This document shows, piece by piece, positions 1 to 8,573 of a DNA stretch of 59,340 nt. Numbering within the stretch: position 1 is the stretch's first letter; every line of letters starts with the position of its first letter. The position numbers and the translations under genes are program-made. The DNA is from a virus. The notes beneath the pieces are model-generated. The model saw only the letters and a program-made list of their open reading frames with translations, did not search any database and had not been told where the DNA came from. The stretch is taken from positions 1-59,340 of IMG/VR virus record IMGVR_UViG_3300031578_000034; one strand, given 5' to 3'.

Positions 1-24
1 TTTAGACTAATGATTATTGAGCAT

Positions 25-54
25 ATAGATATTAGCCGTTAGGCTAATATCTAT
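25..54. repeat. Perfect 13-bp inverted repeat
   Basis: ATAGATATTAGCC at 25-37 pairs perfectly with 42-54 across a GTTA loop. There is no T run after either arm, so it is not an obvious intrinsic terminator. It may be an operator or part of an origin or RNA structure. Confidence 0.7.
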
Positions 55-298
55 TGATCAATGATCATATACGCAAATGGTGCAATGCAACAAAATATAA
101 ACGCGGGCGCGGCACAGCGCCCGCAGGGGAACCCGCTGCGCGGGCATCCCCACAGAGGTACCCCAGAGGCCCAGAGAGCCGCTGTAAGACATTTACGCAC
201 AAAATAGGACACTACCCCTCAGTGAGCAAATACACCTCACCAGAGCCTTTCTGTTGCCTGCGAGCGCAGCGAGCCGCTTTTATAAAGTAGGGCTGTGC

Positions 299-361
299 GT
301 GCTACGTATTACAAAAGTGTGCTACGTGGCACGTTGCACTGTGGCGTATTCTGTGTATAAT
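299..361 (+). promoter_or_regulatory. Promoter with paired direct repeats upstream of the metallopeptidase gene
   Basis: TTGCAC (334-339), a 16-bp spacer and TATAAT (356-361) form a sigma70-like promoter 31 bp before the ATG at 393. Just upstream, GTGCTACGT occurs twice, at 299-307 and 319-327, exactly 20 bp apart (two helical turns), and GCACGTTGCAC follows at 329-339 overlapping the -35 box. The spacing fits binding of a regulator to one face of the helix. No AGTTAA box is present, so this is not the late promoter type. Confidence 0.6.
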
Positions 362-392
362 GACTTGGAACAACAAATAAGGAGACTGTACA

Positions 393-929
393 ATGCCAAG
401 AGGAAGACCAAAGGGATCTGGAAATAAAACCAAGGCAGTTCCAGTCCAGTATGACTTTTGTGGAGAAACTGTGGAAGACTTAGCTAACGAGTTGATTTCT
501 AACTACCATCCGCACCTGGCGAACTGTGGAATAGCGTACTTATTTAAAAACAAGGGAATTACACTTAAAGGAATGCCCGCTGTTGCAACTGCTGAAAAAT
601 GTAGCCCAAAGGTACACGCTTTGTGTGATAAGCATTTTGTAGTTACAATATGCTATGAAGATTGGAATAATTGTACAGACCAGCAAAAAAAAGCCATATT
701 AGACCATGAGTTATCACATTGTTGGATCACTGAAGCAGAAGATACAGGTGACACAATGTATAAAATTTTGCCTCATGATTTCGAAGATTTCGGGGAAATC
801 ATACGTAGGTATGGTGCGTACTCACACAGCATTGAGAAATTAAAGCATGTTATGGACTCAATAGATCATGCAGACTCTACAAGTCTCGATGTATCCTCTG
901 ATGAAAGTGACGAAGATCTCCTAGATTAA
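393..929 (+). CDS. Putative phage zinc metallopeptidase
   Basis: The 178-residue protein carries the zincin motif HELSH at residues 105-109, preceded by a hydrophobic/acidic strand and helix typical of the 'putative phage metallopeptidase' family. The zinc would be bound by both histidines, with Glu106 as the catalytic base. The N-terminus RGRPKG is an AT-hook-like basic motif, suggesting nucleic-acid contact, and the C-terminal 25 residues are acidic and disordered. The start is set by AAGGAG at 379-384 and a promoter at 334-361. It lies first in a three-gene + strand group opposite the late genes, so it is probably expressed early. The substrate is unknown. A second, unrelated zincin-like protein lies at 52573-53151. 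Confidence 0.75.
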   Translation: MPRGRPKGSGNKTKAVPVQYDFCGETVEDLANELISNYHPHLANCGIAYLFKNKGITLKGMPAVATAEKCSPKVHALCDKHFVVTICYEDWNNCTDQQKKAILDHELSHCWITEAEDTGDTMYKILPHDFEDFGEIIRRYGAYSHSIEKLKHVMDSIDHADSTSLDVSSDESDEDLLD

Positions 930-938
930 AAATAATCC

Positions 939-980
939 TTGACATGCCCCTCCTAATCTGCTATATGTAGTACTAGGAGG
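939..980 (+). promoter_or_regulatory. Sigma70 promoter with inverted repeat over the -10 box and SD
   Basis: TTGACA (939-944), 17-bp spacer, TATATG (962-967). The repeat CCTCCTA (949-955) / TAGGAGG (974-980) is centred on the -10 box, and its right arm is the Shine-Dalgarno sequence of the gene at 986. The predicted start of transcription (about 974) would place the SD at the very 5' end of the message. A protein bound to the repeat would block the promoter; the repeat would also occlude the SD in read-through RNA from upstream. Confidence 0.6.
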
Positions 981-985
981 AAGCC

Positions 986-1336
986 ATGTCAGACTATGAC
1001 TACGGAATGACAGCCCTCATTGGCCTTGTAGTGCTTCTTATCCTTATTTTACAAGCTGTTAAGAATAGGATCCGTATGAGGGCGGAGCGAATTCAAATGC
1101 AGGCAGTGCACACTTCTAGGGGAATGGCGCCAGCTAAGCGTGCAGCTGAAGAGCGCGCCAGCCAAGAGCGCCTTGAAAAGTACCAAAGTCTGAGCAGGAT
1201 CTTGTCAGAGGTCGTTCGTCTTCGTAAAGCTGGTGTTACACAAGTAAGCCGCGCACCAGAACCGGCGAAGACTACAAAATGCACTAATTGTGGCGCCCCG
1301 AAGCGCGGGGCATATTGTGACTATTGTGGTACCTAG
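986..1336 (+). CDS. Small membrane protein with C-terminal zinc ribbon
   Basis: 116 residues. A single transmembrane helix spans about residues 8-24, followed by a basic, helical, coiled-coil-like stretch and a C-terminal zinc ribbon with cysteines 99, 102, 111 and 114 (CTNC...CDYC). The domain order suggests a protein anchored in the cytoplasmic membrane with its zinc ribbon in the cytoplasm. AGGAGG at 975-980 fixes the ATG. It has its own TTGACA-type promoter and precedes the exported protein at 1349 by 12 bp, so the two are probably co-transcribed. I do not recognise a family beyond the zinc ribbon; the function is unknown. Confidence 0.65.
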   Translation: MSDYDYGMTALIGLVVLLILILQAVKNRIRMRAERIQMQAVHTSRGMAPAKRAAEERASQERLEKYQSLSRILSEVVRLRKAGVTQVSRAPEPAKTTKCTNCGAPKRGAYCDYCGT

Positions 1337-1348
1337 AAAGGCATAATT

Positions 1349-1723
1349 ATGCGAATTACAATCATTATTACGTGCCTCTTAATTTCTATTTGTGGGTGCA
1401 GCTATGCTCTTCCAGAAGATAGCATTTGTGAAAAAGTTTTAGAGTGCAGTAACTTAGATCTTTCTGACGTACAATATTCTGATATGCTGTACTTCTGCAA
1501 TAATCATGTAATGCATAGCGTTATTATTGCTAATACTCCTAGCGGTGCTGAGATAGGTGCCATGTCGTGCACCCAGTTTCGTGACTCCCTATTTGCTACG
1601 TGCGCAAAGACATGCACAGAGTTGTGCTCTTCAAATTCACAATATACTACCGATAGCGTAGAGCTTTTGTGTGGAGAATTTATAGAGGATCCAAATTTAG
1701 TGTACTGTTGGTGCGTAAGTTAA
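1349..1723 (+). CDS. Cysteine-rich exported protein or lipoprotein
   Basis: 124 residues with an N-terminal hydrophobic signal sequence. Residues 14-17 (ICGC) fit a lipobox, with Cys17 as the lipidated residue; cleavage by signal peptidase I after SYA (residue 20) is the alternative. The mature part has about a dozen cysteines, which implies a disulphide-bonded domain in the periplasm or at the cell surface. AAAGG precedes the ATG. Its stop lies 12 bp from the stop of the tail fibre gene on the other strand. Phage-encoded exported proteins of this kind can act in superinfection exclusion or envelope modification, but nothing in the sequence shows which. Confidence 0.6.
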   Translation: MRITIIITCLLISICGCSYALPEDSICEKVLECSNLDLSDVQYSDMLYFCNNHVMHSVIIANTPSGAEIGAMSCTQFRDSLFATCAKTCTELCSSNSQYTTDSVELLCGEFIEDPNLVYCWCVS

Positions 1724-1735
1724 CTCGCGCATCCA

Positions 1736-4504
1736 CTATACTGTAGCCACTAGAGGAATTAGGCACGTTCCATACACAGGCACAGACACTAATATACCAC
1801 TATTAAGTAATGCTCCAACTGTTGCTACAATGGGTGCAGATATCTCTGCAAATATCTTAGACGCCCACACCTGCATTCCTGTTCCATTCGCAACAGTTGC
1901 ATCAAGCCTAGCTGCTACTCCTGCTGCAGCAGAAACTTTAGCTAATAACCCTATTACTCCAGCCAAACCACACACACCTACACCAGCTGCCCCAGCCTCA
2001 CCAAAAACACCATACGCCAAAGCACCAGCTTGACCAGTGCCAGCTAGCCCATAAACGCCTGTGCCATAAGATACGTGCGCAGCTTGGCCGTATACTCCTG
2101 TGGCTGCTGATCCACCAACGTAACCATTTACACCCACAGCCTTCTGTGCAGCACCCACGTTCCCCGCCGACCCATAAAGGCCAACTATATTGGCTGCTCC
2201 GTTATTACCATTAGCGACAAAGTATCCGGCTAAATCTGCGGCTGTGCCGCGAACACCAAACGATGCTGATGCAGATCCGTACACTGCTTGATTTCCTGCA
2301 CCAAAACTACCGCCGTACGTTCCTGGAACCGTTCCTAAAACGGCGCCATCTCCTTTTGCAGTAACGTATATTCCACTATCCACAAAAGCACTAACGTAAA
2401 TTCCAACATTTCCTCCAGTGGCATTAACGCGCATTCCAGTTTCTTTTGCTTGTACAAATGCTCCAGTATTTCCGCCAACTGTTACATACGCACCAGTATT
2501 TCCGCCAGCTACGATATATGCACCAATATCTGCTACTGCTGCCGCATATACACCAGTGTTGACTTGGGCCACAAACGATCCTCCGTAATCGTTAGCAGCC
2601 CCACCAATTACACCCTTGTCACCGCCAGCTTCGCCGTATACCCCACTATCAACTGCAGCAATGCAGTATGCGCCTACATCTGTATCTGCAACTGCTAGAG
2701 CGCCCATATTTGGAGCCCATGCGTAAACGGCCGGTCCAGTAGCATCAAAAACCTTTAGTCTTGCACTAATAGGTTTTGTGTGCCTACCATCGGAATCGTG
2801 CTCTTCGTACAATTCATCTTTTGTGTCTGCAGTTCTAAACGTCCTTATATCTCTAAGATTATAGTGGATATCTCCAATGTTGTTCCAGGTTACAATCCCT
2901 ACACGCAAAAATTCGTCAAAAGGCTGATCTGAAATATTTAAATCTATATCGAATGTTGACGCGTTGTCTCCACCTAATGCACCTGTAGAAACTCCTATAA
3001 TTATCCAGTTATCTGTATCTTGTGAGTATATCTTGTAAATACCTGCGTATCCGAGCATACCAATACCTGCGTCAAATAGCTTCACAGCAGTTCCAGCCGC
3101 ACCATCTCCAGGAGCTTGCCACTCTAGTGTTTGATCCGCCGCCGTCCAAGTTAAAGTTCCATTTCCAGAAACCTTATTTTGCATGTCAAGGATCTCTAAG
3201 AACCCAGAAAACAGCACCCGCTCATCTGCGGCGTTCAAAGGCGCATACTCAGCAATTTTTACGTATTGTAAATCACCAGCGCTGTTAACATATATCATGT
3301 AGTCGCCAGAAGCTAGCGCTGGCGTTATATCAAAGTATAGCCTCCCATCTGTTCCAGCAGCAATATTATTTAGAGTTTGATAGTTTATACCGTCCACTAA
3401 AAATGTATTACTAAAACCACCTATGTTAGTTACATCTATAGAATCTGCAACAGCATTTATTGTAGGAGCTAACTGCGTACTGTCAGCGTCATAAGATATA
3501 CCATTTTTATGAAACAAATCAGCGTGGTCAAACGTACCACCTTCAATATCATTCATTGTGATACCGTGCGGGTTATTCTTGGCGGGCGTACCAGAGCCAG
3601 TCAAATCTCTGTGCACCGTATCTTCTGCACTAAATTTAGGTATTGTACTTCCGTATAATGCCTGTATGTATATTGTGTCAGACTGATCTACTACAGGCAG
3701 ACCAGAGTATGTTACGTCAGCTTTTATCCAGTAAGTAGAATCGTTGGAATAAACAGTATATTCACCACTCGTAGTTATTGGAATGCCTGCGCCCTCAGCA
3801 TCTCCGGGAGCTTTCCAATATAGCGTTTTTGTTGCTGCCACAAACCGTAATGTGCCGTTTCCGATAAGTGTTTCATCAGAGATGGACGAAAGCGTTACAC
3901 CTGTTATATTAGATGGTTGCGTTGGTGTCGGGTGCGTTTTAGGCTGCACGACTTGTTGTATGTTTGCCGCTTGAAGAGCAGTTCCTGCACCTTGTGCAGT
4001 TACCTTAGCAACTAAAATTCTTTGTCTTAGATTGGATGTAGTAAGTGCCGCCCATTGTGTAGCTGTTAATACCGATACACGATAACTTTCTGCTACAATT
4101 GTGTCGTGTTCTGTATATGGAAGCGTTGTTTCAGCTAATGGAATAGTTTCAGTCTCGGAATATACCAATGAGACATAATTAATAGTGCCAGATGTATAAC
4201 TTGCGAGCGCCTGTCCGGAGATTGTTCCACCGGTAACTTCAGTTGTAAGAGTTGAAATTCGTTCTCCAGCGTCATCTCCATTTACTTCAGCTTGAAGATA
4301 TTTTCCACCGCAATAGCCAATGCCTGCACCGATATCAATCAATGTAGCGTCAACAGCGTTTACAGTTACACGAAAACCCTCAGCGATACCCATCTGGCAC
4401 GCACTATCAATCCGGCGAATTATAGCTTGTCCCTTAGAGGATTCAGTATAGTTCAGCTGTGTCTGTGTTGGTCTAGTATAATTGAAATATTTTGATCTTT
4501 CCAT
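1736..4504 (-). CDS. Long tail fibre / receptor-binding protein with 10-residue repeats
   Basis: 922 residues. The N-terminal third holds beta-rich segments typical of phage virion-attachment domains. The middle contains two related blocks built around phrases such as GNGTLTW and GNGTLRF, followed by APGDA/G. The last third (about 1900-2710 in DNA) is a run of degenerate 10-residue repeats of the form G-[AI]-[YF]-V-x3-G-N-T, very rich in Gly, Ala and Val, which fits a triple-stranded or solenoid beta fibre. The C-terminus is hydrophobic. It is the last gene of the tail-fibre group and converges on the + strand group. It most likely contacts the host surface. The gene ends 12 bp from the convergent exported protein. 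Confidence 0.65.
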   Translation of the reverse strand: MERSKYFNYTRPTQTQLNYTESSKGQAIIRRIDSACQMGIAEGFRVTVNAVDATLIDIGAGIGYCGGKYLQAEVNGDDAGERISTLTTEVTGGTISGQALASYTSGTINYVSLVYSETETIPLAETTLPYTEHDTIVAESYRVSVLTATQWAALTTSNLRQRILVAKVTAQGAGTALQAANIQQVVQPKTHPTPTQPSNITGVTLSSISDETLIGNGTLRFVAATKTLYWKAPGDAEGAGIPITTSGEYTVYSNDSTYWIKADVTYSGLPVVDQSDTIYIQALYGSTIPKFSAEDTVHRDLTGSGTPAKNNPHGITMNDIEGGTFDHADLFHKNGISYDADSTQLAPTINAVADSIDVTNIGGFSNTFLVDGINYQTLNNIAAGTDGRLYFDITPALASGDYMIYVNSAGDLQYVKIAEYAPLNAADERVLFSGFLEILDMQNKVSGNGTLTWTAADQTLEWQAPGDGAAGTAVKLFDAGIGMLGYAGIYKIYSQDTDNWIIIGVSTGALGGDNASTFDIDLNISDQPFDEFLRVGIVTWNNIGDIHYNLRDIRTFRTADTKDELYEEHDSDGRHTKPISARLKVFDATGPAVYAWAPNMGALAVADTDVGAYCIAAVDSGVYGEAGGDKGVIGGAANDYGGSFVAQVNTGVYAAAVADIGAYIVAGGNTGAYVTVGGNTGAFVQAKETGMRVNATGGNVGIYVSAFVDSGIYVTAKGDGAVLGTVPGTYGGSFGAGNQAVYGSASASFGVRGTAADLAGYFVANGNNGAANIVGLYGSAGNVGAAQKAVGVNGYVGGSAATGVYGQAAHVSYGTGVYGLAGTGQAGALAYGVFGEAGAAGVGVCGLAGVIGLLAKVSAAAGVAARLDATVANGTGMQVWASKIFAEISAPIVATVGALLNSGILVSVPVYGTCLIPLVATV
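1900..2710 (-). repeat. Coding repeat array in tail fibre (about 30-bp period)
   Basis: The protein read from the minus strand shows repeated units of about ten residues, for example GAYIVAGGNT and GAYVTVGGNT, then more diverged copies. The period of about 30 bp makes the array prone to slippage, which could alter fibre length or receptor contact between isolates. Confidence 0.55.
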
Positions 4505-4516
4505 GTAACTTCTCCC

Positions 4517-4966
4517 TTATTGGGTGTACGCTTCTGCAAATCGTAGCGGGTGTGCGAATGCATCCCCCGCTAGTGAGGAATCTCGCGCCATCCGCAAAAA
4601 CAATAACTCTGGATTACTAGCAAACAGAGCAGTTATATCTATAGCAACAGGTACGACGGTATTTGCTACATTTGGTATTGCAACTAATTGAGTAATCCCC
4701 CCCGAGTCTACGATAACTCCTGCAGAAGAAATCCCATACCAAGTAAAATCTACTCTGGCAGTTCCTGCCCCTACGCCGTCGTCTAGAAAATTTGTATTAA
4801 GAGTCACAGTAGTTTTAGCATTTATTACGGGAGGAATATATTTTGTCCAACCACATGAATGTTCAACGCCGTCTGCTGGAAATACTAGCGAACCAACGTC
4901 CTCAGTTGGGCCGAACGCATCATCTTTTGATGCTGCTCCTGCTAAAAGTTCGATATAAGTGCTCAT
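4517..4966 (-). CDS. Small tail-fibre-associated protein, duplicate of a neighbour's C-terminal domain
   Basis: 149 residues, beta-rich. It resembles the C-terminal 140 or so residues of the 707-residue protein upstream: both share an xSLxFxADGxE box, an aromatic-x-x-xIP pattern and a closing LLFxxxxRDS motif. It starts 8 bp after that gene ends, so the pair looks like a tandem duplication in which one copy became a free-standing domain. It may be a fibre adaptor or carbohydrate-binding module. Function beyond the tail is not shown. Confidence 0.55.
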   Translation of the reverse strand: MSTYIELLAGAASKDDAFGPTEDVGSLVFPADGVEHSCGWTKYIPPVINAKTTVTLNTNFLDDGVGAGTARVDFTWYGISSAGVIVDSGGITQLVAIPNVANTVVPVAIDITALFASNPELLFLRMARDSSLAGDAFAHPLRFAEAYTQ

Positions 4967-4974
4967 TTGTTTTC

Positions 4975-7098
4975 CTATTTTGTCCTTCCGTCCATGTACA
5001 ATAAGGACGTATTTAGCGTGTCTCCAGAATCGTCGGAGTCTCTACTTATAGTAAAGAATAGCAACCTAGAATCTGAGTTTACCACATTACTAATGTCTAA
5101 CTCCACATATGTCCCTAATCCTGCATCTAGATCAACTTCTAATACGTCGGTAACTACAATGCTTGCGGGGTTTCCAGAGGAATTTGTTGTGTAATATTGT
5201 ACTCCTAGCTTCGCTACACCAGAAACTGCAAAGTCTCCTGAGAAGAAGAACATACGTATTATATGCTCATTTCTGGATATAAAATCTATAGGAGTATGGG
5301 CAACCCATGCAGCAGACCTTTCAATCCCATCAGCAGCAAAGAGCAAGCTGCCGTTATCTGTCTCAGGAGGATTTGTCGCATCCTTCAAGGCAGATCCGGG
5401 CTCAAACTCTATGAAGAATGTATCGCTTATAGCTTGTGTTTGCGGAAGAGTATCATCTCTTGCTGATTCGTACCCGCGTAAACAAAGGCCTATAAATTCG
5501 TAATCAGCCCTCCTGTTAACTTCTGAAACGTCGATCTTAAATTGAACATACTTACTACTTATAGTAAAGTATCCTCCGACGGTATTGTTAATTTCCGTCC
5601 AATCAGACATGGAAGATTCTGCGTCTCCCTGTCGGTAGAACAAATCTCTATTAGTATTTTCGCTCCAGATCCTATCGAGAAGTGAAACCTCTATTTCTCC
5701 ACCAGAAACACCGACTCCAGAGACGTTTATTGATGAAGTATCTAACAACGGAGTAACCGCTCGCCCGCTCGTTCCCGTCTGGTCTATAGAAATAGCAAAG
5801 TTGTCGTTGTAAATCATATTAGTAAGAGTGCAGCTTTCAAACTCATTCCACATGTCTGTAAAGAGCAAATAGCCATCAGGTTGTGGCTCGTCGTGCACAA
5901 ACCACTTCACAGGAGCTACATCTGCAATGGAATCCATAACATTGTTGTAGCATTCGCCAGAGGCTGATTCGGAAATTGTAGACGTGCCTAGGAAATCTAT
6001 GTAAATTCCGTACCGTTGTCCCTCTAGACCAACCAAGTAGTTGTCTATATCTATGTAGGATTCTCCTATTATCCAAGCGTCCGTCCAATCTTCTAGGCGT
6101 TTGAAGAATGAAGGGAACAGATTGTACCCTCCGATAGATGTATTGTAAGACTCAGTTGTAGCAGCATTTTGAGTTGCGTACCAAAGCATTCCTACTTTTC
6201 TGTTAAACTTGGATCCATTCTGATATCTAGCATACGTTGGGAACAGCGATGAAAATCCCAATGAAGAATCCATAGTCTTTATGAAGTAGTCCCGTTTTAC
6301 TTGCGAATTTGTTACTTCCGACTGCGCGAATATTCTGCTTTGGAGTGCTTTTATAAACGAAACCTCTCCAGACTGTTGCTTTTCCACATTCCAAAAAGAG
6401 TTGTCGAGTAGGTTATAGAAATACTTTATTTGTGCAGTTTGTTCAAGCGCAACAGAAGATTCGATTCCTCCAATATCAGGATTTTCTACGCGTAGCGGGT
6501 TCTCCGTTCCAGAATTTACAAGCACAGATATGTAATCTGGAGTAAGATCATCATTCTCCTCATCTATGTACAGAACTCGTGCGTTCTCTATATGAGACCC
6601 AAGCGTTACATGCCCAGATCCTAATACACCCAATCCAAAATGCTTAATGTAGCCTACGTTAAGGACAGCAGACCCTGTGGCGAAGAAGCCAACATTGCCC
6701 TTGTAAAGCTTCCAATCCTGCCCAGCCGTCAAGGCAATGTTCCTGAACGTACCAGAAGAGCTAGAGCGAATTTCAATATCACAGTTGTGCACAGTGGCAT
6801 TGTACACGTCTAATGTTGGTATGTTATCAAGCTCAACACCTACGTCCGCGCGGCTCGCCACATTGTAAATTATCATTGCTGTCGTGCAATTCGATACCTG
6901 CAGTCCTCTTGATATGCCACCGTTGGCCCTAATCCGCACTGCTTTATTATTTTTAACGACTGTAGAGATGCTATTTTTTACCTCTATGCCTATAACATTC
7001 TTTCCGTAGCAGTCAGATACAGAATTACCGCGTGCTTCGAGCGTAGTTGCCTTATTTAGCGTAACATTATCAATGTAGGCTGACGGAAGTGTTGCCAT
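4975..7098 (-). CDS. Beta-helix tail fibre / tailspike-like protein
   Basis: 707 residues. Residues 1-160 look like coils of a right-handed parallel beta-helix (short repeated strands with N, V, G at turns: VIGIEVKN, STVVKNN, GLQVSNCT, MIIYNVA). The middle is a less repetitive beta-rich region, and the C-terminal 140 residues form the domain duplicated in the next gene. The beta-helix fold is common in phage tailspikes that bind or cleave polysaccharide, but I cannot point to catalytic acids. Its start overlaps the upstream stop (TAATG), indicating translational coupling within the fibre operon. Confidence 0.6.
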   Translation of the reverse strand: MATLPSAYIDNVTLNKATTLEARGNSVSDCYGKNVIGIEVKNSISTVVKNNKAVRIRANGGISRGLQVSNCTTAMIIYNVASRADVGVELDNIPTLDVYNATVHNCDIEIRSSSSGTFRNIALTAGQDWKLYKGNVGFFATGSAVLNVGYIKHFGLGVLGSGHVTLGSHIENARVLYIDEENDDLTPDYISVLVNSGTENPLRVENPDIGGIESSVALEQTAQIKYFYNLLDNSFWNVEKQQSGEVSFIKALQSRIFAQSEVTNSQVKRDYFIKTMDSSLGFSSLFPTYARYQNGSKFNRKVGMLWYATQNAATTESYNTSIGGYNLFPSFFKRLEDWTDAWIIGESYIDIDNYLVGLEGQRYGIYIDFLGTSTISESASGECYNNVMDSIADVAPVKWFVHDEPQPDGYLLFTDMWNEFESCTLTNMIYNDNFAISIDQTGTSGRAVTPLLDTSSINVSGVGVSGGEIEVSLLDRIWSENTNRDLFYRQGDAESSMSDWTEINNTVGGYFTISSKYVQFKIDVSEVNRRADYEFIGLCLRGYESARDDTLPQTQAISDTFFIEFEPGSALKDATNPPETDNGSLLFAADGIERSAAWVAHTPIDFISRNEHIIRMFFFSGDFAVSGVAKLGVQYYTTNSSGNPASIVVTDVLEVDLDAGLGTYVELDISNVVNSDSRLLFFTISRDSDDSGDTLNTSLLYMDGRTK

Positions 7099-7715
7099 TA
7101 TTTTTTGAACCTAAATTTCAATTTTAAAATTGACATCCCAGTAAAATCAACATCCTGCGATATACTAAAAATTCTATTTGGACGAAAACTGAATACAGCG
7201 TTGTTTTCGTCGCCCAGACAGTACACGTATTGTCCACTTGCTGGTACAAAGTCAGTTGGTATTATGCGCCCTCTCGTGACGCCCCCACCCACACTTAGCA
7301 CGTTTTCCTCATCCGACACTTCCCAAAATGCCGCTACACCATCCCCGTAGCTTGGTAGCTCAAAATCTCCGTTGCGTACACGGCCAGTCATGTTGTATGT
7401 TAGTTCTGGTGCAACAACTCCGGTATTCGTCTGTGGGACATTCAACGAGAGAATAGCACTTTTTTGAGTAGTCCTATTTCTGTCGGCCCATAGGCGAACA
7501 GCGTATACGCCATAAGCGTCAAGCGGGCCAAATGTAGTTTGTTCCGCTACTGGGCTTTTAAACGCTGTGGACGCGTTTCGTGGGATTGATAAATATTCCC
7601 ACTCGTATTGTGTGGCTGCATAGCCACTAGAGGATAAAAGCATAGTTGCCCCAAGCGTAACGCGCTTTGGAGCAGTTCCTGCCCCTGCTATTATGGAGGA
7701 AGAGATACTAAGCAT
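7098..7715 (-). CDS. Fibre-module protein with Ig/PKD-like domain
   Basis: 205 residues. Residues 15-90 have the features of a PKD/Ig-like sandwich (YEWEYLS strand, FGPLDAYGVYAVRLWADR strand-turn-strand). The C-terminal half is another beta-sandwich resembling carbohydrate-binding modules. It overlaps the upstream gene by 8 bp and the downstream gene by 3 bp, so it is co-translated with them. It is probably a structural or adhesion component of the tail tip; no enzymatic motif is seen. Confidence 0.5.
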   Translation of the reverse strand: MLSISSSIIAGAGTAPKRVTLGATMLLSSSGYAATQYEWEYLSIPRNASTAFKSPVAEQTTFGPLDAYGVYAVRLWADRNRTTQKSAILSLNVPQTNTGVVAPELTYNMTGRVRNGDFELPSYGDGVAAFWEVSDEENVLSVGGGVTRGRIIPTDFVPASGQYVYCLGDENNAVFSFRPNRIFSISQDVDFTGMSILKLKFRFKK

Positions 7716-8307
7716 CTTTTAATCCATCCATTAGAATTCCCCAGCAATAGTTAACTCCAGATATTGAAGCAACTGGACAATTTATTGCAGGTATTCCCTT
7801 AGTCCAAATTCCATGTGTAGTCTGCCCAGCACAATTGAAGTTAGACACTTCGCAACGTTCCACACGCCCTTTTTCTGCAGACGCGAAGATTCCAACCCCA
7901 TTTCCAGAAGGAACATCGAAGTCGTAAACAGCACAAGTATAGCACAAAAATGTTTCTATGTTCTCTGCGTATATTCCAACTAAGTTTCCAGAGCTATCTG
8001 CCGCCTGAAGCACATTTATACCCTGAAGCGTGAATCTGCCCGATTCAAGGATTGCTACACATGCTCTATGCTTAGTCGTCTTTAGCGGTTGGACATACAC
8101 AGAATACGGATCTTCCGCAAATATAGATCCATCTAAACCAGATATAACAATGCTGTCTGTAGTCACATATGTTCCTGGAAGAATTCTAATTTGATCCCCA
8201 GACGCAAAGACAGTTAAGGCTTTATCAATTGAATAGTATGGACTTTGCCGAGATCCATCACCGGATCCATCGCTACCAGATTGCGAATCTACCCAAATAA
8301 TGGTCAC
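7708..8307 (-). CDS. Pectin-lyase-like beta-helix protein
   Basis: 199 residues. It opens with VDSQSGSDGSGDGSRQSPYYSI and ALTVFASGDQIRILPGTY, the classic entry (capping) pattern of single-stranded right-handed beta-helix (pectate-lyase-like) proteins, followed by about six coils. The helix appears to be cut short at the C-terminus, ending near GILMDGLKDA, while another helix-like start occurs in the gene at 4975-7098, so the fibre may be assembled from separate chains. Overlaps on both sides indicate one operon. Confidence 0.6.
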   Translation of the reverse strand: MTIIWVDSQSGSDGSGDGSRQSPYYSIDKALTVFASGDQIRILPGTYVTTDSIVISGLDGSIFAEDPYSVYVQPLKTTKHRACVAILESGRFTLQGINVLQAADSSGNLVGIYAENIETFLCYTCAVYDFDVPSGNGVGIFASAEKGRVERCEVSNFNCAGQTTHGIWTKGIPAINCPVASISGVNYCWGILMDGLKDA

Positions 8308-8573
8308 ACGAGACCTCGTATTCTAAACGTCAACGCTTGTACGCCTGTAAATGCACTGATATCTATAGCTACATCTGCGCTTGGAAATGCATTTTGCTTC
8401 GACCACACAACGATGTTTCCTACTAGGATTTCAAAAATAAAATCGCTTGCTTGAGGAGTTGGTATCGGGCCTCCTGGGGGACCTAAAGGGAGTCCGTCCC
8501 CCCATTCACCAGAAGTATCTGGGGGTAGTGGTAAGGGGAGCCCATCTCCCCACTCTCCGAAGTCATCTGCCAT
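8304..8573 (-). CDS. Small fibre-module protein with GEWGDGLPL repeat
   Basis: 89 residues. The N-terminus carries two copies of GEWGDGLPL separated by a proline/glycine linker, then a beta-rich domain of about 45 residues. It overlaps its downstream neighbour by 4 bp and abuts the upstream gene (shared base at 8573), typical of tightly coupled phage genes. It could be a linker or chaperone for the beta-helix proteins. No known family is recognised. Confidence 0.5.
   Translation of the reverse strand: MADDFGEWGDGLPLPLPPDTSGEWGDGLPLGPPGGPIPTPQASDFIFEILVGNIVVWSKQNAFPSADVAIDISAFTGVQALTFRIRGLV

Larger units (their letters stand above)
1..392. other. Structured non-coding leader region
   Basis: I see no convincing gene here. 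There is a perfect 13-bp inverted repeat at 25-37/42-54 with loop GTTA, two overlapping TGATCA boxes at 55-67, then two very strong G+C-rich hairpins: 103-110/117-124 (8 bp, loop GGCACA) and a compound one with outer arms 126-130/147-151 and inner arms 132-136/140-144. A TATAAT promoter follows at the right end. A 78-codon reading frame at 54-290 has arginine/proline-rich, low-complexity content and no ribosome-binding site. The region could be a small structured RNA, a replication or packaging element, or the leader of the gene at 393. Confidence 0.5.

Noticed and set aside
54-290. 78-codon + strand reading frame
   Set aside because: It runs through the G+C-rich hairpins, has no ribosome-binding site, and its product is low-complexity and Arg/Pro-rich.
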